Notes under the pieces: model-generated
What the model was told of the DNA's origin: nothing
Databases searched by the model: none
Seen by the model: the letters and a program-made list of their open reading frames with translations, nothing else
In this document: positions 9,593 through 18,119 of the stretch, in pieces
Layout of the letters: each line of letters starts with the position of its first letter
Numbering within the stretch: position 1 is the stretch's first letter
Translations under genes and position numbers: made by a program
From: Sphingobacterium sp. SGR-19
Lineage (GTDB): Bacteria; Bacteroidota; Bacteroidia; Sphingobacteriales; Sphingobacteriaceae
Assembly: GCF_011043555.1 (NCBI RefSeq)
Contig: NZ_JAAKGS010000001.1
Span: 310,001-374,000 of the forward strand
Direction: 5' to 3'
Length of the DNA stretch: 64,000 nucleotides

Positions 9593-10070
9593 TATTAACA
9601 AATTAAATTTGATGCGAATTTGGGATAAAAATGATTCGAAATGGCCACGCAAGAAGAACAAAAATCAACTCAAGAAGAACTTTTCGTGGAGTCCAACCCT
9701 TTATACCGACAGGTAAAACTCTATTGATTGTGACAACCGATGATGCTATTGGCGTCAATAATACAAAATTGATTGATGTAGAATCAGTCAAGGACTGATA
9801 GAGAATTTTGTAATGTTCCGCGGAAAGAACTAATGCTTCCTCGGTTTTGTCGTGTTCCAAAGGAAAATCAACCAAACACCAAAAGCAACAACAAATCCAA
9901 TCCATGGGGTTTTCATGGACAGTGCGGCAAAGAAACTTATTGTTGCGATAATACAAGTGATAAAAAACTAAAACACAGTTTTCATGATAATCAGAATTTA
10001 CATTTTAAAAAATGATCCCATCGAATTGCACCGGGACTAGATTCCCCATACAATTCGACGATGATAGTTA
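9593..10070. other. Scar region between TonB and integrase remnants
   Basis: This stretch separates two broken genes. One open minus-strand frame (9603-9956, 117 codons) has an odd, Cys- and Trp-rich composition and no recognisable domain, and I do not accept it as a gene. The missing 5' half of the TonB receptor should lie here but cannot be recognised, so a deletion or replacement occurred. Confidence 0.45.
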
Positions 10071-10833
10071 TTAGGCGGCCACGCTCTTTATTCCGTTCTT
10101 TACCTGTATTTTCTTCATCACCTTGATTTCAACTTTTTTAAGCTGTGCAATGACTTTCCGCTGAACGTCATCCACAATTTTCCAATCTTTGGCAATGTAA
10201 ATATCTGTTGTGCGATTACCCTCGTCCACGTGATTGAGTGCAAGAGCTACATCGTCTTTGCTCATCCGGCAATCATTTCTTGCGGTGTTTGCGAAAGTAT
10301 GTCTCGCCCAGTACAAAGTAAGTTCGGGTATACCTGTCAATTTGCATAACTGTTCCATGCCTTTGCACAATGCCCAATTGAGACAGTCGCAACCGGAATA
10401 GCGTGCGGATAACTTGCCAAGGTATTTTTAAAGTAATGGCCTGGCTTCCTCGACAATCTTGATGCTGATGAATGCATTGTCCTTGCGCTTGCCCTCCGTC
10501 TTGGAACGGTTGTAATCCACGCGGCCGTCTCTAATATCCCGTTCCGATAATTGATAAAGGTCTACAGCATTTATTCCGCAGAGATCAAACGAAAGCATAT
10601 ACAGTTCTTTGTATCGTGAAACTTGATAAAATCGATATCTTCATCTTTGTCTCACAGGTAATCGCGTAGAGATTCAGCGGTAAAATAATCCAGTCGGTCG
10701 TCAAGTTCGCTGATCATCTTTCGATAATCCCTTAGCTGCTGCTCGACCTTGTCGGCGATGAAAGGGTCTTTTACCTTGTAATCCTTGGGCAGCTGTTTTC
10801 TGACACATAAACTTTTGCGCTTACGGTTGCCAT
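10071..10833 (-). pseudogene. Tyrosine recombinase (Bacteroidota mobile-element integrase), heavily damaged
   Basis: The remnant starts MATVSAKVYV and soon shifts frame into KQLPKDYKVKDPFIADKV. It reads RLDYFTAESLRDYL then TGA (10652-10654) and continues DKDEDIDFIKF. It then jumps, with a frame change, into RYKELYMLSFDLCGINAVDL, consistent with loss of most of the core-binding domain. A TAA (10428-10430) interrupts RPLL-KYLGKL. The catalytic end survives: YWARHTFAN, ALNHVDEG and TDIYIAKDW with the presumed nucleophile Tyr. At least four lesions mean it is dead. It lies about 190 bp from tRNA-Met, the usual target type for such integrases, so an element probably once inserted there. Confidence 0.85.
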
Positions 10834-10978
10834 AATTTTTTCAATTGCCACACAAAAGTTCCGTTACCTATTTGTTACGGTTTTGTGTGAAGTTCAACAA
10901 TAAACTATGTAAAACACACCGTTTCGGAGAATCCGACACAGCGTAGGGCGCATGCTCCTAAAGTGCCCTAATAAACGC

Positions 10979-11015
10979 AAAAAGCCATTTTTCGTAAAGA
11001 AAAACGGCTTTTTTT
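10979..11015 (-). terminator. Hairpin terminator after tRNA-Met
   Basis: AAAAAGCC and GGCTTTTT form the outer stem, continued by TTTTTC/GAAAAA around a GTAAA loop with one mismatch. It can act on the minus strand after the tRNA, and its mirror T-run allows function on the plus strand. Confidence 0.65.
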
Positions 11016-11020
11016 GAAAG

Positions 11021-11094
11021 TGCGCCCACCTGGGCTCGAACCAGGGACCAAAAGATTATGAGTCTTCTACTCTAACCAACTGAGCTATAGGCGC
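11021..11094 (-). tRNA. tRNA-Met (CAT)
   Basis: The 74-nt gene folds into a full cloverleaf. The acceptor GCGCCTA pairs with TGGGCGC, the anticodon stem GAAGA/TCTTT encloses loop CTCATAA, and the T-arm is CCTGG-TTCGAGC-CCAGG. No CCA is encoded. The CAT anticodon is shared by elongator tRNA-Met and lysidine-modified tRNA-Ile2, which I cannot fully separate by eye. Elongator Met is favoured by the overall sequence. Confidence 0.88.
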
Positions 11095-11184
11095 AGCATT
11101 TTGAGTAATCTGTCAAAAGCATCACTACTGTTCTGTTTTGACGATGCAATTATCGATATTTACAGGGAGAAAACAAAATTTTCC

Positions 11185-11565
11185 ATGCAAAAAATTGAAA
11201 ATATTATACTCGATTACGGTAATGTCATTTTTATGATTGACTTCGCTCGTGTACATGAAGCTTTTATATCCTTGGGTATCAAAAACGTATATGGTTTCTT
11301 TGGGCATCGCGCTCAAGGCTCCATATTCGATGCCTTTGATCGAGGAGAAATTAGCGCTTCGGAATTTAGAGATGCTAATTGAACAAGATCGAACTGACCT
11401 GATTTGACCGACGAACAAATAGATGATGTTGGAAGGCATCGGATAGCCCTCAACATTTTGGAAGCAGCAGAGAAATTGCGATTCGGTATTCGGTATTACA
11501 CTGTGTAACGAAGAAGAACCGTTAGAAAAAATTGTGAAAAGGATCACATTGTCGGCATTTCTTTA
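11185..11565 (+). pseudogene. HAD-family phosphatase remnant
   Basis: The start MQKIENIILDYGNVIFMIDF carries the HAD motif I region. However, the nucleophile pattern is DYGNV where active YihX-like phosphatases usually have DxGxV followed by a second acidic position. After EISASEFRDAN the frame stops. A different frame resumes with LTDEQIDDV and LNILEAAEKLR, and a third with ITLCNEEEPLEKIVKRI, matching the order of an HAD protein (about 200 residues normally). Several frameshifts make this a pseudogene. It belongs to the decayed zone around tRNA-Met. Confidence 0.7.
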
Positions 11566-11596
11566 ACAATTCCTTTTAATATATAGATTATTTGTG

Positions 11597-11604
11597 TATT
11601 TTTG
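11597..11604 (+). promoter_or_regulatory. rpsU promoter -7 element
   Basis: TATTTTTG is an exact match to the Bacteroidota -7 consensus TAnnTTTG. It implies a transcript start about 35 nt before the rpsU start codon. Confidence 0.6.
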
Positions 11605-11627
11605 CACACACAAAATTAAAGGGCACG

Positions 11628-11636
11628 AAAGGAGGT
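11628..11636 (+). promoter_or_regulatory. Strong Shine-Dalgarno of rpsU
   Basis: AAAGGAGGT matches the complement of the 16S anti-SD almost base for base and ends about 10 nt before the ATG. Other genes in this window show no comparable SD, so this one is conspicuous. Confidence 0.85.
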
Positions 11637-11646
11637 ATTTAAAAGC

Positions 11647-11838
11647 ATGATTATCGTAAATGTAAAAGAAGGAGAATCTTTAGACAGAGCGTTGAAACGT
11701 TTCAAGAAGAAATTTGAGAAAACTGGTGTATTACGTGAACTTCGTTCTCGTCAAGCATACGAGAAAAAATCAGTAACTCGTCGTACCCAGATTAAGAAAG
11801 CAATCTACAAACAACATTTAAACCAAGAGACCGTTTAA
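11647..11838 (+). CDS. rpsU: 30S ribosomal protein bS21
   Basis: The 63-residue basic protein reads [20 protein letters not shown], with the bS21 core [20 protein letters not shown] and a Lys/Arg-rich tail. Length and sequence are normal for the family. bS21 binds the small-subunit platform. In Bacteroidota ribosomes it helps cover the 16S anti-SD together with bS18 and bS6, so most mRNAs in the phylum do without an SD. The strong SD in front of this gene fits autoregulation: ribosomes lacking bS21 would expose the anti-SD and translate it. It is monocistronic, with its own promoter and terminator. Confidence 0.97.
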   Translation: MIIVNVKEGESLDRALKRFKKKFEKTGVLRELRSRQAYEKKSVTRRTQIKKAIYKQHLNQETV

Positions 11839-11862
11839 AACTGTTTGATACGATAGAAAGTT

Positions 11863-11895
11863 AAAAGAGACTGTTTTTGTGAACAGTCTCTTTTT
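11863..11895. terminator. Bidirectional terminator between rpsU and a glycosyltransferase gene
   Basis: AAAAGAGACTGTT and AACAGTCTCTTTT form a 13-bp perfect stem around a 6-nt loop. T-runs on both strands serve the convergent genes. Confidence 0.85.
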
Positions 11896-13051
11896 ATTTT
11901 ATAATCAATTCCCTGAATAGGTCTGCATATTCACTTACCATTTTTTCCCAGCTAAAATGGGTTAAGGTGTAGGCCCTAAAAGTAGAACGTCGATCCTCTG
12001 TGTCATCATACGACAGCTTCTGTATAGCTTTGGACCAAGCGTTGGCATTTTTAGGCTCGACTTGAATCCCATTTCTAAGATGTTGTATAGCATCGGTAAT
12101 GCCTTCCAGCGCAGCGGCTAGAACAATCGTTCCACAAGCACTAGCTTCTAAACAGACCAATCCAAAGCCTTCCATATCCCCGTCTACATTAATGTTTGGC
12201 ATTAAAAAGGCCTCTGCATGGCTTAAAAGAATACCCAGATCTGCGGAAGGTAATTTACCGACATGTTTCACCCGGGACGAATACGTAGGATCACGTAATA
12301 GGTCGCGTATTACTGCTTGATCTGACGGATATCCCATAAATAACATATAGAGGTCGCTCCAGCGACTGGGCAACCGTGACAGCCATTTTTCAATTGGCCG
12401 AGTTTCCCTGACAAACGGCCCCGCCATGACTAAATAAAAATCATCCGGCAATAGCGGTAATACCTCCCGTATAAACCAAGAAAATCCCTTACGCTTAACT
12501 GGTCGCCCCAAAGTCACCAAGACTTTCTTTCCGACAGGTAAGTGATATGTATGCTGAAATTTTTCCCATTCTGTGATAGAGGTTTTCGGCGCCACCTGAT
12601 GACTAATACCGTTTGCAATGACAGAGATCTTTTCCGAGCTTATTCCACGTTGGACAGCAGCAGCAGCCGTAGCCTTACTAACCGCTACAATATGATCGTA
12701 TCGATTAAATCGTGGAAAAATAAAACGTTCGTAGATTTTCAGAGGGAAAACGACATCAAGTCCATGAAGTGTGACCACTCTTCGTAGATGGCTATAACCG
12801 ACATGCCAAAGACTAACCGCTGCTATCAGTCCATCGTTGAAATGTACAATGCCAATTTTAGGATACCGATGTATCATGGCTAGAATACGACCGTTCAATT
12901 TACGGAAAAATTGAAAGTGGCTTTCGCCTTCTGTATAGACAATTTTCCGTACTGTACCGTACGCACGCATTCCCTCAATCAACTCAAAACTTTGCTTTTC
13001 CATTCCGCCGGTAGCAGGTGGATATTTATGACTGACGAACAGGATTTCCAT
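11894..13051 (-). CDS. GT4 family glycosyltransferase
   Basis: From MEILFVSHKYPPATGGMEKQ the protein has about 385 residues. The Gly-rich PPATGGME loop opens the N-terminal Rossmann domain, VTLGRPVKRKGF marks the start of the donor-binding domain, and EGFGLVCLEASACG is the GT4 E-x7-E motif. It should transfer a sugar from a nucleotide donor at the inner face of the membrane. The start codon overlaps the end of the flippase-like gene by 26 bases, so this is the third gene of a three-gene operon. Acceptor and sugar are unknown. Confidence 0.85.
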   Translation of the reverse strand: MEILFVSHKYPPATGGMEKQSFELIEGMRAYGTVRKIVYTEGESHFQFFRKLNGRILAMIHRYPKIGIVHFNDGLIAAVSLWHVGYSHLRRVVTLHGLDVVFPLKIYERFIFPRFNRYDHIVAVSKATAAAAVQRGISSEKISVIANGISHQVAPKTSITEWEKFQHTYHLPVGKKVLVTLGRPVKRKGFSWFIREVLPLLPDDFYLVMAGPFVRETRPIEKWLSRLPSRWSDLYMLFMGYPSDQAVIRDLLRDPTYSSRVKHVGKLPSADLGILLSHAEAFLMPNINVDGDMEGFGLVCLEASACGTIVLAAALEGITDAIQHLRNGIQVEPKNANAWSKAIQKLSYDDTEDRRSTFRAYTLTHFSWEKMVSEYADLFRELIIK

Positions 13052-14036
13052 GTCTGAAAACTTTAAATATATCGGTCTTCCGAGTAAAAACATAGCAGAA
13101 TGCTCCTATCAAAATCCAACATAGTTGGCGTGCACGGCGCAATATAGACACCGTTACCCAAGCAGTGACAGCTTGAATACCAAGGCTGGCCAATACTACT
13201 TTATTACCTAACTCCTCAATGCCTATTTGACCCGGTACGAACGCTGCTACGCTTTTAATAACGATAACCCCCATATCCGCCAAAACACCCTGCATTAATG
13301 AAACATTATACCCTAGAAAACGAAGTATGAAATAAAATTCTAAACTTCCTACCAACCAATGTAAAAAGAAAAAGAAATATGACCACCAAAAAAGTGATTG
13401 CCTGTGTTGGAAAAAGTATTGTGTCTGAGCGATTAAATTAGAAACTATTCCCTTGAGCCGGCTCCATAAGTTAAGACGATTATCCTTGTTGATTTTTGCT
13501 GTCCGATTTTGGTTAAGTAGATAGAAAAACAATATTTTTAGCGAAACTAATAAGAGTGTCACAGTAAGTATGCCATGTAACCAAATTATATTCAGTTGGT
13601 TACTTCTTGTCACTAATAACCAGCATAGGCCCAGGATAAAAAGCAATAATTGTGATAAAACAGCCGTAATACGCGATATTACAACGGACTCTACTGCTCG
13701 ATCTTCTGAAACTGCATATGATTTCAGCATTTCACTCTTTAGCATATCCCCACCTATTACGCTTGATGGATTATAGAAACCCACAGTTTCGCCAACCTGT
13801 CGAATACCGAAGAGCTGCCACAGTGAAACATTCTTCCGCTGTGACCCTAAGCATAACCACCAGCCAATTGTCCCCAGTAAATACGCAAGAAACGTAACGA
13901 GCAGGATAGTAATAAACTTACCGCCTATTTCTCGAAGCTCCTGAAAAACAGCCGTAAAATCAATTTGCACAATAAATACAGCTATCGGGACGACGATACA
14001 AACAAGAATTAAAATTTTCAGTACCCTTTTATTCAT
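13026..14036 (-). CDS. LPG synthase TM-region/UPF0104-like membrane protein
   Basis: The ~336-residue integral membrane protein has about eight helices. It contains features of the lysylphosphatidylglycerol synthetase TM region/HpnL/YbhN group: GETVGFYNPSSVIGGDMLKS in the first half and SVAAFVPGQIGIEELG near the end. Members act as flippase-like or lipid-handling partners of glycosyltransferases. The ATG at 14036 overlaps the upstream stop as TGATG, the best start among three candidates. Position between two GT4 genes suggests it moves or presents the lipid acceptor. Confidence 0.78.
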   Translation of the reverse strand: MNKRVLKILILVCIVVPIAVFIVQIDFTAVFQELREIGGKFITILLVTFLAYLLGTIGWWLCLGSQRKNVSLWQLFGIRQVGETVGFYNPSSVIGGDMLKSEMLKSYAVSEDRAVESVVISRITAVLSQLLLFILGLCWLLVTRSNQLNIIWLHGILTVTLLLVSLKILFFYLLNQNRTAKINKDNRLNLWSRLKGIVSNLIAQTQYFFQHRQSLFWWSYFFFFLHWLVGSLEFYFILRFLGYNVSLMQGVLADMGVIVIKSVAAFVPGQIGIEELGNKVVLASLGIQAVTAWVTVSILRRARQLCWILIGAFCYVFTRKTDIFKVFRHGNPVRQS

Positions 14037-15211
14037 CAGCATGCCGTCCAAACCATACGCCCATTCGACTGCATTCCTAGTCGCGTTACTTCATCGAAAT
14101 AACGGTCTGTCAAATTATTCCAATCTAATTTTTGTGTATAGGTAACCCCTGTATTACTTACAAATTTATGTAATGTCGGATCCGACAATAGCATACGGAT
14201 ATAAATAAGGTAATCCCCTGCCGATTTAGGTGAACATTTGTAACCTGTGTGTCCGTGACGTATCAAATCTGCACTTCCTCCGCTATCAGCAATAACGCAA
14301 GGCAGACCAGAAGCCATTGCCTCCACAACTACATTTCCATATGTTTCAGAGATGGAAGGAAAAACAAAAATATCAGATGAAGCATACAATTTTGCGAGCT
14401 CGTTATGTCGCAGTTTGCCCATAAAGAACGCATCGGGCATCTGCCGTCTCATTTCCTCTCCAGCCGGCCCATCACCCGCTATTATAAAGTTATGTGCTAG
14501 TTCTGATTTCCGAAGCCGCTTATAAATATCAATTAATGTTTGTATATTCTTTTCCCATACGAGCCTGCTGGCGAATAAGATATTGGGGTTATCATTTCCC
14601 GTGATATTTCGCACGTATTCTAGGTCTCTTTTTTGTGGATTGAAAAGTTTTAAGTCGATACCTCGTTGCCATAAAACCATTTTCTCTCTTTCTACACCAA
14701 GACTATCCAACTGCTTTTGCATCGCACACGAAGGTACATATACTATATCGCAATGGTTATAAAACCGACGGGTAGCAGAAGTCATCCAGCGTTGCATAGG
14801 CTTAATGAGCGTAGGAACTTTGCGAAAATAATAAGGTATATAGGAAAGAAAATTGGTATGATAAAGACTAATGACTGGAATATTTCGCGATTGTGCATAG
14901 CGTAGAGCAAAAAAGCCCAAGAAAGAGGGCGTCGCAATATGAACAACGTGTGGCTGAAAGGTATCTAGTTGTTGCTTAATATGGCCTTTTGCCAATGCTG
15001 GCAGACTAACGCTATAATCTTTATTTAACCCGGTATTGAGCGTAGGTATTCGAATAGAGCCATATCCATCGATTTGCTCGGGACCTTTTCCGTATATAAA
15101 TAAAAAAGAAAAACGAGTGGGGTCTATTCTGTTGATAATTTGAAACATAGTGCGGGATGCCCCGTCATATTCTTCAAATAGTATCTCGGCAAAAAAAGCT
15201 ATTCTTATCAT
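14036..15211 (-). CDS. GT4 family glycosyltransferase (mannosyltransferase-like)
   Basis: The 391-residue enzyme begins MIRIAFFAEILFEEYDGASR. It has ILFASRLVWEKNIQTLI, FIIAGDGPAGEEM, and the E-x7-E motif SETYGNVVVEAMASGLP, typical of GT4 enzymes resembling MgtA/SqdX-type glycolipid glycosyltransferases. It would glycosylate a membrane lipid using a nucleotide sugar. It is the first gene of the operon with the flippase-like protein and the second GT4. Sphingobacteria make sphingolipids, so a glycosphingolipid or glycolipid product is a fair guess without direct support. Confidence 0.85.
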   Translation of the reverse strand: MIRIAFFAEILFEEYDGASRTMFQIINRIDPTRFSFLFIYGKGPEQIDGYGSIRIPTLNTGLNKDYSVSLPALAKGHIKQQLDTFQPHVVHIATPSFLGFFALRYAQSRNIPVISLYHTNFLSYIPYYFRKVPTLIKPMQRWMTSATRRFYNHCDIVYVPSCAMQKQLDSLGVEREKMVLWQRGIDLKLFNPQKRDLEYVRNITGNDNPNILFASRLVWEKNIQTLIDIYKRLRKSELAHNFIIAGDGPAGEEMRRQMPDAFFMGKLRHNELAKLYASSDIFVFPSISETYGNVVVEAMASGLPCVIADSGGSADLIRHGHTGYKCSPKSAGDYLIYIRMLLSDPTLHKFVSNTGVTYTQKLDWNNLTDRYFDEVTRLGMQSNGRMVWTAC

Positions 15212-15400
15212 ACACCTAAAGATGTTTGTTTTTACGAAAATAAATAGTTCATATTTTCTTAATAGAAACTGAATATTAATGATTTATGAAATTTTAGAGC
15301 TCATTTTTATTTTATACATAATTTAAATACAAAAGGATAATTATCGGTTTACAAATAAATAATAAGCATCGTCTAGCTTTGAGATATCAAACGAAAATAC

Positions 15401-16372
15401 ATGGTGTTCAATATGGTCTCACATAAAAAGAAGCACTGGATAAAGGTATTATCTGTTTCATTCTTTCCAATTTTTTTAGGTTTTTATCTAACCAAAATCA
15501 CACATTCCAATACTTATCCTCCGTCTTATATAGAAGCTTATGAAAGTGAATTAAAAGATAAAGATGAAGGTGCGCTGTCATTATTGACATATAATATAGC
15601 GGGGCTCCCTGATTTTCTTTCATCTGCAAAAAGTTCTCGTGCCATTAGCACAAAAGAAATTTCACGGAAAATTAGCCGCTTCGATATCGTGAATGTACAA
15701 GAAGATTTCCATTATCATCATGCTCTTTATGGAAACGAAAATAAACACCCCTATCGAACTCCGCATAAAATAGCAGTACCGTACGGCGATGGTCTCAATA
15801 CGTTGTCTAAATATCCTATCCTAAAAACAAAGCGAATTCCCTGGCGACATTGTAATGGTTCAGATTGCCTTGCGGCCAAAGGATTTTCCTTTACTCAAAT
15901 TGAAATAGCAAAGGAAATTCGGGTGGATGTCTATAACGTTCATGCTACTGCTCAAGATGATGAATCTGCGGCTGCAGCTCGAAAGAAAAATTTATTACAA
16001 TTAGCTGAATATATTAATACACATTCAGCCGGAAATGCTATCATTGTAATGGGCGATTTCAATGCCCATTTTAGCGCCGTTTGGGATAACATGGATTCGT
16101 TTATAGAAAAAACAGGCTTGCAGGACGTATGGACAATACTAATAAAAAATGGCAAATGTCCTATTGCCCATTCCACTTTCATCCCAAAGGAAAAACTAGC
16201 TCTTACAAATAATTGCGAGAGTATTGATAAGATTTTTTTTCGGAATAATGCTTATCTTGAATTTTCTCCGTCACAATATAAAGTGGAAAAACGATATTTC
16301 TCCAATAACGATGGTATTGCACTTTCCGATCACTATGCAATTTCAAGTGTATTGAAATGGAGGAAAAAATAA
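15401..16372 (+). CDS. Endonuclease/exonuclease/phosphatase family, sphingomyelinase-like
   Basis: This 323-residue protein has an N-terminal membrane or signal segment (about 13-30). A DNase I-like fold follows, marked by LLTYNIAGLPD, the metal ligand in VNVQED, VYNVHATA, the catalytic GDFNAH, and a terminal SDHYAI His. Secreted neutral sphingomyelinases and phosphoesterases share this pattern. A lipid phosphodiesterase outside the cytoplasm is plausible given the neighbouring glycolipid operon, but nuclease activity is possible. A second ATG lies 12 bases into the frame. Confidence 0.75.
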   Translation: MVFNMVSHKKKHWIKVLSVSFFPIFLGFYLTKITHSNTYPPSYIEAYESELKDKDEGALSLLTYNIAGLPDFLSSAKSSRAISTKEISRKISRFDIVNVQEDFHYHHALYGNENKHPYRTPHKIAVPYGDGLNTLSKYPILKTKRIPWRHCNGSDCLAAKGFSFTQIEIAKEIRVDVYNVHATAQDDESAAAARKKNLLQLAEYINTHSAGNAIIVMGDFNAHFSAVWDNMDSFIEKTGLQDVWTILIKNGKCPIAHSTFIPKEKLALTNNCESIDKIFFRNNAYLEFSPSQYKVEKRYFSNNDGIALSDHYAISSVLKWRKK

Positions 16373-16381
16373 TTTTTGATC

Positions 16382-16636
16382 TTAATCTTCCGGAAAAAAG
16401 CGTACTTCTTGTTGAGTATGTATGTTTCTAAAACTGACAGACGCGTGCTCTTTTAAATTATGTAAAAGCTCGTAATCAGGGTCCGCATTAAATGCTCGCT
16501 CGATTTTTTTCAAGACGAGTACAGCTTCTTCATCGCCTGAACACGTTTTGTAAAGTGCTTCGGAAAAGACACCTAGGTTTTTGTCCTCCACACTTTTAAT
16601 AATTCTAATAGGTCGTCCTGGCAATTTCTCTTCCAT
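16382..16636 (-). CDS. Small hypothetical protein (84 aa)
   Basis: The protein reads MEEKLPGRPIRIIKSVEDKN, has a helical middle (YKTCSGDEEAVLVLKKIERA) and ends QQEVRFFPED. There is no signal peptide or membrane helix. I do not recognise it. It lies 59 nt after the next small gene on the same strand, perhaps a two-gene unit. Confidence 0.5.
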   Translation of the reverse strand: MEEKLPGRPIRIIKSVEDKNLGVFSEALYKTCSGDEEAVLVLKKIERAFNADPDYELLHNLKEHASVSFRNIHTQQEVRFFPED

Positions 16637-16695
16637 ATTTTAAGAACCTTTTTCGATTGAAAAAGTTCTTTACCCCCAACTAAAATGACCATTTA

Positions 16696-16941
16696 TCAGT
16701 CCACTTTCGTAAACTCCGCTATCAATTCATGTGTCTTCTCTTGAATGTTCTTTGGAAGCTTGTGGAATACACCCTGATCTAAGGTCAACAGCCCCTCCTC
16801 CTTATATATCTCAGGGGTATAAAAACACTCATGTAGGGAACCCACTTGGGATTCATCGGATGTAAAATATTCATGAAACTCCGCTTCTATTTTGTCAACA
16901 AGCTTATTAAGCTGCTCTTTTGTAATTGTATTGGTTTCCAT
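16696..16941 (-). CDS. Small hypothetical protein (81 aa)
   Basis: From METNTITKEQLNKLVDKIEA the protein is acidic and largely helical, with a Cys in HECFYTPE. An upstream in-frame GTG exists, but the ATG is preferred. The family is not recognised. It pairs with the 84-residue gene downstream and diverges from the DUF2383-like gene. Confidence 0.5.
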   Translation of the reverse strand: METNTITKEQLNKLVDKIEAEFHEYFTSDESQVGSLHECFYTPEIYKEEGLLTLDQGVFHKLPKNIQEKTHELIAEFTKVD

Positions 16942-17084
16942 ATTCAAACTCACATATTTAAAAAAACAACTGAATCCATAAGATGTTCTAATAAACTATA
17001 AAAACATCAACAATAAAAACTATCGTAGTTTTAAACGGAATCTCCATCAAATTGTTCCCTTAATAAACAACGTCATATTTTTTT

Positions 17085-17552
17085 ATGGAAAACAATGAAA
17101 ATATACATACCGATCAGCTACAAGACTTAATTCAAGTCTTGACAGAACGGATAGAAGTTTACACAAATGCTGTTTCTTCAGTAGACCCTGACAAGGATGT
17201 GGATCTCATCGCTTTTTTCGAAAAAAGTATGCAATTATCACAACAGTTTAAATCAGAACTCGTTGTGATCTTGCCAAAAGAAGGTTTGTCACCTTCTGAA
17301 AAGCAATGGACACCAGGCGAACTGTACCACAAATGGGAGAAACGAGATCCGTGCATCCACGCTTCTGGCCGTGAGCAGGTACTTGAATCATGTGAAAAGA
17401 TGGAGGAAATTATACAGGACATTTTTAAACAGATCCTTTCATCTAAAAACAATTTCTCTGAAAATACAATTGCGATCCTCAAAAGCCAAGCGGCACTCCA
17501 ACAAGAAATATACGAGTTGATAAAAGACTTGAAGAGGAAAACGGCGACTTAA
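17085..17552 (+). CDS. PA2169/DUF2383-like four-helix-bundle protein
   Basis: The 155-residue all-helical protein starts MENNENIHTDQLQDLIQVLTERIEVYTNA. Its middle segment GELYHKWEKR matches the G-x-LHRGW-like turn of the PA2169/DUF2383 ferritin-like family. That is followed by SGREQVLESCEKMEEII, comparable to the family's GDDKAILEECERGED. The function of the family is unknown, though members often sit with stress genes. Identification is by pattern alone. Confidence 0.5.
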   Translation: MENNENIHTDQLQDLIQVLTERIEVYTNAVSSVDPDKDVDLIAFFEKSMQLSQQFKSELVVILPKEGLSPSEKQWTPGELYHKWEKRDPCIHASGREQVLESCEKMEEIIQDIFKQILSSKNNFSENTIAILKSQAALQQEIYELIKDLKRKTAT

Positions 17553-17665
17553 TTTGGAGTCCGGAAAAGATAGTTAATAATTGTTAACAAATCCTTTGAA
17601 AAGATTACTGGCATCCATATTGTAACAAATAAGTGACAACTGGTAAATAATTAAAAAATAGATAT

Positions 17666-18043
17666 ATGAAAACGAGTATGAAAATTTTAGGCCTATTATT
17701 CATCACATTCATCGCTTTTACTTCTTGTAGTAAAGACGACGATCCTGCAGATAACGATCTCTTTCTAGGTAAGTACGAAGGATCTGTTTCATTTAGTAGT
17801 ACCGATGACGAAGATGTTTCCGAGCCAAACGGATCGGTTACCGTTACTAAAGTTGGTAACAACTATACGTTCAATTTTTCGAACGGTATTCCGACTCTAG
17901 GTGATATTACGATGGAAAAAGGAGACAATAACACACTTGTCTTCAGCGACGGAGAAATTGGAACCATCCGAATTACAGCCTCCACGTTGCATATCGCATA
18001 TAATAGGGATAATCGTATATGGACAGCTGATTGTTCCAGATAG
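17666..18043 (+). CDS. Small lipoprotein
   Basis: The 125-residue protein has a lipoprotein signal ending in the lipobox FTSC, and SKDDDPADND follows the lipidated Cys. Acidic residues right after the Cys are a known surface-export signal of Bacteroidota lipoproteins. The mature part is beta-rich (GKYEGSVSFSS, NYTFNFSNG). No enzyme motif is seen. It is followed by a strong terminator and stands alone. Confidence 0.7.
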   Translation: MKTSMKILGLLFITFIAFTSCSKDDDPADNDLFLGKYEGSVSFSSTDDEDVSEPNGSVTVTKVGNNYTFNFSNGIPTLGDITMEKGDNNTLVFSDGEIGTIRITASTLHIAYNRDNRIWTADCSR

Positions 18044-18061
18044 AAATAGACTCCATAAAAC

Positions 18062-18094
18062 AAAAGAAGGCCAATCGAGGATTGGCCTTCTTTT
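18062..18094. terminator. Terminator after the small lipoprotein gene
   Basis: AAAAGAAGGCCAATC and GATTGGCCTTCTTTT form a 15-bp perfect stem with a GAG loop, just before the WYL regulator gene. Confidence 0.85.
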
Positions 18095-18119
18095 GTTTCA
18101 AAATGTTTACTTTTACAAT

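Noticed and set aside
9603..9956. 117-codon minus-strand frame in the scar region
   Set aside because: No family, odd Cys/Trp-rich composition, and overlaps the broken front of the TonB gene.
11021..11043. Search for an att duplicate of the tRNA-Met 3' end near the integrase remnant
   Set aside because: GCACCGGGACTAGATTCCCC near 10029 is only loosely similar; no convincing repeat found.
17901..18119. 5' extension of the WYL regulator frame
   Set aside because: It overlaps the lipoprotein gene and reads through a strong terminator.
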